Positions 30,292 through 33,678 of a stretch of DNA of 33,678 bases are shown piece after piece. The stretch comes from Collinsella sp. (GTDB taxonomy: Bacteria > Actinomycetota > Coriobacteriia > Coriobacteriales > Coriobacteriaceae): the NCBI GenBank assembly GCA_019413925.1, contig DXMY01000013.1, positions 1 to 33,678 of the forward strand. Direction: 5' to 3'. Within the stretch, counting starts at the first letter, position 1, and each line of letters begins with the position of its first letter. The position numbers were made by a program, and so were the translations under genes. Below the pieces are notes generated by a model that was not told the DNA's origin, made no database searches, and saw only the letters and a list, made by a program, of their open reading frames with translations.

Positions 30292-31380
30292 TTAACCCAA
30301 CATCTCCTTCAACGATGAGTTCAACAGTTCATCCGCGGTATCATCAATCAGGTCAACGTGTAGATCACCTCCCATATCTATATCGCAAATTGTGTCGGAC
30401 ATACGCTCCATGTCGTCAATGGTCCACATGTGGTTACAGAGGTCTTGAACCAGTTTTGTGGACCAAATTGAGCTAAGTCCGTTGTTCCAGTAATCCTCAA
30501 GAGGGTGGTTTCTGATGTTGCCAACCACTAACGGGATATACGGAGAAACGACGATGTCGCCGTTTGCGTGCACTGAAACCTGATCTAATAGATATCGGTT
30601 ATCAGAGAAGCGAATTAGATGGTCGACGGGGTCGCCCCATTGCGGTCGGACATTCGGGTGCTTCCGAAGGAAGTCGTCCTCTTGAATGGTGTGAATCAAC
30701 GTACGGTATTGGGAATAGTCCGGTCTAATAAATGTGTTCTTTCGCGCACGGCCCAAAACCATGAGGGGTTGGACACGTAGTTCGATAAAGTCACCCGGCG
30801 TCCTCTTCGGCCTGTTAGATTTGGTGAAAATCTCATCTAATAGTGAGATGACATCGGGAAACTGTTCGGTGTTGAACGACGTGGGCGTAAATGCGATAGC
30901 AAGGTGCAAATCGGAATGGTTGAGTACGGTGGCAACTGCTTCTTCGACGATTTCGAAGGCTCCCTCATGTCCCCTCAGCCTATCGTGAGCTGACCCAATG
31001 CCGTCTAGGCTAAATTGGATGCTTTTGAGTCCGGAATCTTCTAAATCTCGGAGAAGGGATTCCGTGAGGAGAAGCCCGTTGGTTACCAGGCTCGCTGCAA
31101 CATTCCCATCTCGCAATATGGGAAGGCAGCGCAAGATATCTTTACTGCGCAACAAGGTTTCTCCTCCACAGAAACACATGCTGTAAAGCGACATGTCTGC
31201 CATTTCCTTTGCGAAAACAAAAAGTTCATCTGAGGTCAACTCGTCGTGCATGACCTCATTCTCGCCGCTGCTGTTATAGCAGTGCAGACATCTCAAGTTG
31301 CACTTGTTTGTTATGTCAAGGGCGACGTGATGTGGCGCTCTGAGAACGTTGGTGTACTTGTTTTCCGAAACTCGTCCCAT
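30292..31380 (-). CDS. Radical SAM peptide-maturase-like enzyme
   Basis: A 362-residue radical SAM enzyme. The [4Fe-4S]/SAM motif is CNLRCLHC (Cys27, Cys31, Cys34), followed by the CGGETLL motif that binds SAM and a partial barrel. The C-terminal region has the layout of a SPASM/twitch extension (VHANGDIVVSPYIPLVVGNI, then LEDYWNNGLSSIW), but the cysteines that normally ligate auxiliary clusters are absent; only two cysteines occur further on. The start is the ATG at 31380 with AGAGGA upstream, 8 bp after the stop of the RRE-GNAT gene; an in-frame start at 31440 would overlap that gene. It probably modifies the peptide encoded immediately downstream, guided by the RRE domain upstream. Confidence 0.88.
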   Translation of the reverse strand: MGRVSENKYTNVLRAPHHVALDITNKCNLRCLHCYNSSGENEVMHDELTSDELFVFAKEMADMSLYSMCFCGGETLLRSKDILRCLPILRDGNVAASLVTNGLLLTESLLRDLEDSGLKSIQFSLDGIGSAHDRLRGHEGAFEIVEEAVATVLNHSDLHLAIAFTPTSFNTEQFPDVISLLDEIFTKSNRPKRTPGDFIELRVQPLMVLGRARKNTFIRPDYSQYRTLIHTIQEDDFLRKHPNVRPQWGDPVDHLIRFSDNRYLLDQVSVHANGDIVVSPYIPLVVGNIRNHPLEDYWNNGLSSIWSTKLVQDLCNHMWTIDDMERMSDTICDIDMGGDLHVDLIDDTADELLNSSLKEMLG

Positions 31381-31388
31381 GGTTCCTC

Positions 31389-32249
31389 TTAACAGACTTC
31401 TGAAAAACAGTATACATTCATGCAGTCGCCGTCGCTGCACTCACCTGGAAAAGTGCCAGCGCAAGTGAATTCTGGCTCATTGATAAGATTTCGAATTCCT
31501 TCGTTTGATGCAATTTCCTTGCTGGTTAGGTTCAGGTGGAAAAAAATGGGAACATCGCAAAATTCTTGACGATAGAAGCTGGTCGCAGCGGCAATACATT
31601 GAACGGCGATGCTTGCGGGGCACAAAAGAAGACAGATGTCTGCGTATCTGAGTAAAGGATTGCTGGAGGGGGCGAGGCCGAGTAGACCGGTTGGTCTCCC
31701 TGACTCATATACAATGAAAAATTCCTTGCTCAGATTGAACAATCCGTTTCGCACCTCTAGCGGTCGTTCATACTGCTCGACGGAAAGAGGCCAACCGTAG
31801 ACAATTGTGGGACTTTCTGGTTCTGATGAGCTCGCCTGGCTTGCCAGGGAGCAAATCAGGCGAATATCGTTTTCTTGGGCAAGCCGTATATGGGTCCCAT
31901 TGTCCACGCAAATCTCATCGGCAATGGGTGTGCCATTTTCGATCGGAGTTTTGACCCATCCTATTAGTCTCGATACGCTGAAACCTCTCATTGCCGAGGC
32001 TAAGTCAGATTTGAGCATGTCCGGATTGGCGTCTGGAAACTTGTCGCACATCCGATTAAGGATTGTTTCGACGGTGTTTTTACCATCGCACAGAGAGACG
32101 ATGTAGCTCCCGCTTCCGTTCAACATGATATAGTTCAGCTCATCGCGTCCGGTTAGAACAGAGCGGTACCCGTTCTTTTCCTCTCTTGAGTATGGGAGAG
32201 AAATCGATTTCGGGATAAATCCCCTTATTTCGTCAAAGCTCCATTCCAT
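31389..32249 (-). CDS. PqqD-like RiPP recognition element fused to a GNAT-like domain
   Basis: A 286-residue protein. Residues 28-95 look like a PqqD/RRE winged-helix domain (LNYIMLNGSGSYIVSLCDG, then TVETILNRM), which binds leader peptides. Residues about 118-265 have the strand/helix order of GNAT acyltransferases (THIRLAQENDIRLI, EFFIVYESGRPTGLLGL). The tail is cysteine-rich, with five Cys in the last 25 or so residues (for example CSDGDCMNVYC). The ATG at 32249 has a perfect AAGGAGGG; the frame continues upstream for 37 codons without support. It is the first gene of the cluster and ends 8 bp before the radical SAM gene. The GNAT part could acylate the peptide or be a structural relic; the RRE call is fairly firm, the GNAT call moderate. 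Confidence 0.78.
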   Translation of the reverse strand: MEWSFDEIRGFIPKSISLPYSREEKNGYRSVLTGRDELNYIMLNGSGSYIVSLCDGKNTVETILNRMCDKFPDANPDMLKSDLASAMRGFSVSRLIGWVKTPIENGTPIADEICVDNGTHIRLAQENDIRLICSLASQASSSEPESPTIVYGWPLSVEQYERPLEVRNGLFNLSKEFFIVYESGRPTGLLGLAPSSNPLLRYADICLLLCPASIAVQCIAAATSFYRQEFCDVPIFFHLNLTSKEIASNEGIRNLINEPEFTCAGTFPGECSDGDCMNVYCFSEVC

Positions 32250-32365
32250 AATTAATCCCTCCTTGTGTCTGTTTGAATATGAGCCGGTTTTAGGCTCTTC
32301 GGTAGTTTCTGTGGGCGAGACATCAATTTTTCCGCAGGTGGATGCAGAAAAGTTCCGCATATAAG

Positions 32366-32394
32366 GGAAACGGCCCCGAGAGGGGGCCGTTTCC
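32366..32394. terminator. Palindrome at the ISL3 remnant edge
   Basis: A perfect 12-bp stem GGAAACGGCCCC / GGGGCCGTTTCC with a 5-base loop. It marks the abrupt change from AT-rich cluster sequence to GC-rich IS sequence and is probably the terminal repeat region of the ISL3-like element; it could also act as a terminator. Confidence 0.5.
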
Positions 32395-32452
32395 GCGCCG
32401 GGCAGGGTAGGATTTCGCTTGCTACATCAACCTACCGGAAAGGCCCTGACGC

Positions 32453-32655
32453 ATGAACAGGATACTAAGCCGCGCGCTCGCGCTGGTCCACACCGTGATC
32501 GAGTACGCCAGCATCGACGGCGGCAGGATAATCGTCGGCGTCAGGCCGTGGACGAGTTTCGGGCTGCGGTGCCCCGTCTGCGGGAGGGCAGCGAATGCTA
32601 CGACAGGTCGCCAAGGCCGCGGCTGTGGCGCGCGATGGACCTGGCGAGGTCGACC
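32453..32655 (+). pseudogene. ISL3-family transposase, truncated N-terminus with frameshift
   Basis: MNRILSRALALVHTVIEYAS and the zinc-finger start (GLRCPVCGR) match the beginning of ISL3-type transposases. The homology then continues in another frame as ECYDRSPRPRLWRAMDLARS, so a small deletion near 32585-32595 shifted the frame. At about 32655 it passes directly into istB sequence. GGAAAGG precedes the ATG. The catalytic DDE domain is gone. Confidence 0.75.
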
Positions 32656-33389
32656 TCTCCGCGCTCGGGCTGCACGAGATGGCGGCGTCCCTGCCCGACT
32701 ACGTGAGGATGGTCGCCGCGGGCGAGCGGGGCTTCGCCTCCGCCTTCGAGGAGATGACGCGCGTCGAGGTCGCCGCCCGGGAGGTCAGGATCACCAACCA
32801 GCGCATTCGGTCGTCGGGGTTCCCCTACGTCAAGGGGCTGGCGGACTTCGACTGGGACTTCCAGCCGTCGGTCCCTCGCGCCGAGATCGAGGAGCTCGCG
32901 ACCCTCAGGTTCGTGGAGCGGGCCGAGAACGTCCTGTTCGTGGGAAGCCCCGGCGTGGGCAAGACGCATCTCGCCGTCGCGCTGGGCATCGAGGCAGTCA
33001 GGGCAGGGCGCGAGGTCAGGTTCGTGGACTGCGCCCGGCTCGTCGAGGACCTTGAGGACGCCTCGTCGCGCGGCATCCTCAAGAAGAGGCTCAAGCACTA
33101 CGCCCACTCGAGGCTGCTGATCATCGACGAGCTCGGCTACCTCGACGTCGGCAGCGTGGGCGCGGACCTGTTGTTCCAGCTGATATTGACGCGCTACGAG
33201 CAGCGCTCGACGATCATCACCGCCAACGTGGGGATCGGCGGCTGGGGCAGGGTGTTCGGGGACGACGTGGCGGCGAGCGCGATCGCGGACAGGGTGTGCC
33301 ACCACTGCCACCACTGCCACCTGGTCAAGATAGCCGGCAGGTCCTACAGGCTGAAGGACCTGCCGAGGGACGGACCCGTCAAGGCGTGA
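32595..33389 (+). CDS. istB: IS21-family helper ATPase IstB, 5' end replaced by ISL3 sequence
   Basis: The AAA+ partner of the IS21 transposase IstA. From about residue 21 on it is clear IstB: LHEMAASLPDYV, ITNQRIRSSGFPYVKGLADFD, Walker A GSPGVGKTH, Walker B LLIIDELGYL, ITANVGIGGWGRVFGDDVAA, and the HCHLVKIAGRSYRL end. A CHHCHHCH repeat in the tail is unusual, since the family normally has one H-H/Y motif there; it looks like a short codon duplication. The first 20 codons come from the ISL3 remnant, so the native start and the upstream istA are missing, and the element cannot be autonomous. Confidence 0.88.
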   Translation: MLRQVAKAAAVARDGPGEVDLSALGLHEMAASLPDYVRMVAAGERGFASAFEEMTRVEVAAREVRITNQRIRSSGFPYVKGLADFDWDFQPSVPRAEIEELATLRFVERAENVLFVGSPGVGKTHLAVALGIEAVRAGREVRFVDCARLVEDLEDASSRGILKKRLKHYAHSRLLIIDELGYLDVGSVGADLLFQLILTRYEQRSTIITANVGIGGWGRVFGDDVAASAIADRVCHHCHHCHLVKIAGRSYRLKDLPRDGPVKA

Positions 33390-33490
33390 CCGGAATCGGT
33401 GAAAATACGTTAGCGCAAGCGGTGAAGCCGCCTTTGCGCGAACGGCGCGTTTGATTAGTGAAACTGGTGAAAATTAGATTGACGCTAACA
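33390..33490. mobile_element. Likely right-end repeats of the istB-bearing element
   Basis: GGTGAAAATACGTTAGCGC (33399-33417) and GGTGAAAATTAGATTGACGC (33466-33485) are related direct repeats after istB, as expected of IS21 right-end transposase sites. They do not match the repeats at 27410-27504, so two different IS21-type elements are represented. Confidence 0.45.
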
Positions 33491-33678
33491 GGGGCGTGCC
33501 CGTCGCGGCGTTTCACGGGGATGTCTCGCGCCATCCCCGGACCCCTTCGCGCCAAAGGGACGAGTCCCCTTGGAACCCCGGGCCGCCGCCGGCGGGCCGT
33601 GAACGGCGGGACAATCACTCCGGCTTAACCCGCGATCGCCCCCCCGGCGCTCGCCCCCGCCCCCTTCGATGGCTCCCC
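33491..33678. other. GC-rich noncoding end with dense hairpins
   Basis: There is no supported gene. Hairpins occur at 33517-33538 (GGGGATG / CATCCCC) and 33552-33573 (CCAA-GGGA / TCCC-TTGG, one mismatch), followed by CCGCCG/CGGCGG runs. The style recalls the noncoding flanks or transfer origins of integrative elements; this is only an impression. Confidence 0.3.

Noticed and set aside
32250..32360. In-frame 37-codon extension of the RRE-GNAT gene
   Set aside because: The ATG at 32249 has a perfect AAGGAGGG at ideal distance, while the upstream ATG has none and the extra residues are polar and unstructured.
27271..33490. Composite transposon carrying the RiPP-like cluster
   Set aside because: The two IS21-type ends have different terminal repeats, both elements are truncated, and no target-site duplication is seen.

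Overview
The window looks like a chromosomal segment of a gut actinobacterium of the Coriobacteriia, most like Collinsella. This is inferred from the strong G/C bias at third codon positions in the sugar genes, the dense set of lactose/cellobiose-class PTS genes, and the IS200/IS605, IS21 and ISL3 remnants; no taxonomic marker gene is present, so the assignment is tentative.

Positions 1-16800 hold three paralogous sugar-uptake modules. Each pairs a LacI-type repressor (minus strand) with a divergent operon (plus strand) of a fused PTS EIIC-EIIB permease and a GH1 6-phospho-beta-glycosidase of LacG type. Gene order varies: EIICB then GH1 in modules 1 and 3, GH1 then EIICB in module 2. Only one lactose/cellobiose-type EIIA gene is present, downstream of the first LacI gene, so it may serve all the permeases here. 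Each divergent promoter carries a module-specific cre-like operator (core near ATGNNAACGT..TCAT). Upstream of it lies a shared direct repeat of CCGYTYACC-type half-sites with an exact 21-bp period; the same arrangement lies upstream of the EIIA gene.

Positions 16800-25800 hold a Fic protein gene with a striking four-half-site promoter, a fourth EIICB permease divergent from a PTS-linked TIM-barrel-like protein plus a GntR regulator, a DeoR-type repressor divergent from aldose 1-epimerase (galM), a fragmentary DeoR duplicate, and an orphan mannose-family EIIB whose usual phospho-histidine is a tyrosine. Twelve copies of a 57-65 bp palindrome sit in four intergenic clusters (2, 4, 2 and 4 copies), alternating between two loop types like a mosaic of repetitive extragenic palindromes.

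Positions 25950-33678 begin with tRNA-Thr(CGT) and continue into a visibly lower-GC accessory region. An EcsC-like gene is split by one in-frame stop, and the end of an IS21 element follows. Then comes a compact minus-strand cluster that looks like a ribosomally synthesised, modified peptide (RiPP) system: a PqqD-like recognition domain fused to a GNAT-like domain, a radical SAM enzyme without the usual SPASM cysteines, a 67-residue candidate precursor coupled by TAAATG, a small membrane protein coupled by ATGA (possible immunity), and an ABC exporter. An ISL3 remnant fused to an IS21 istB gene bounds it on the right. This cluster is the best candidate for an undescribed system in the window.
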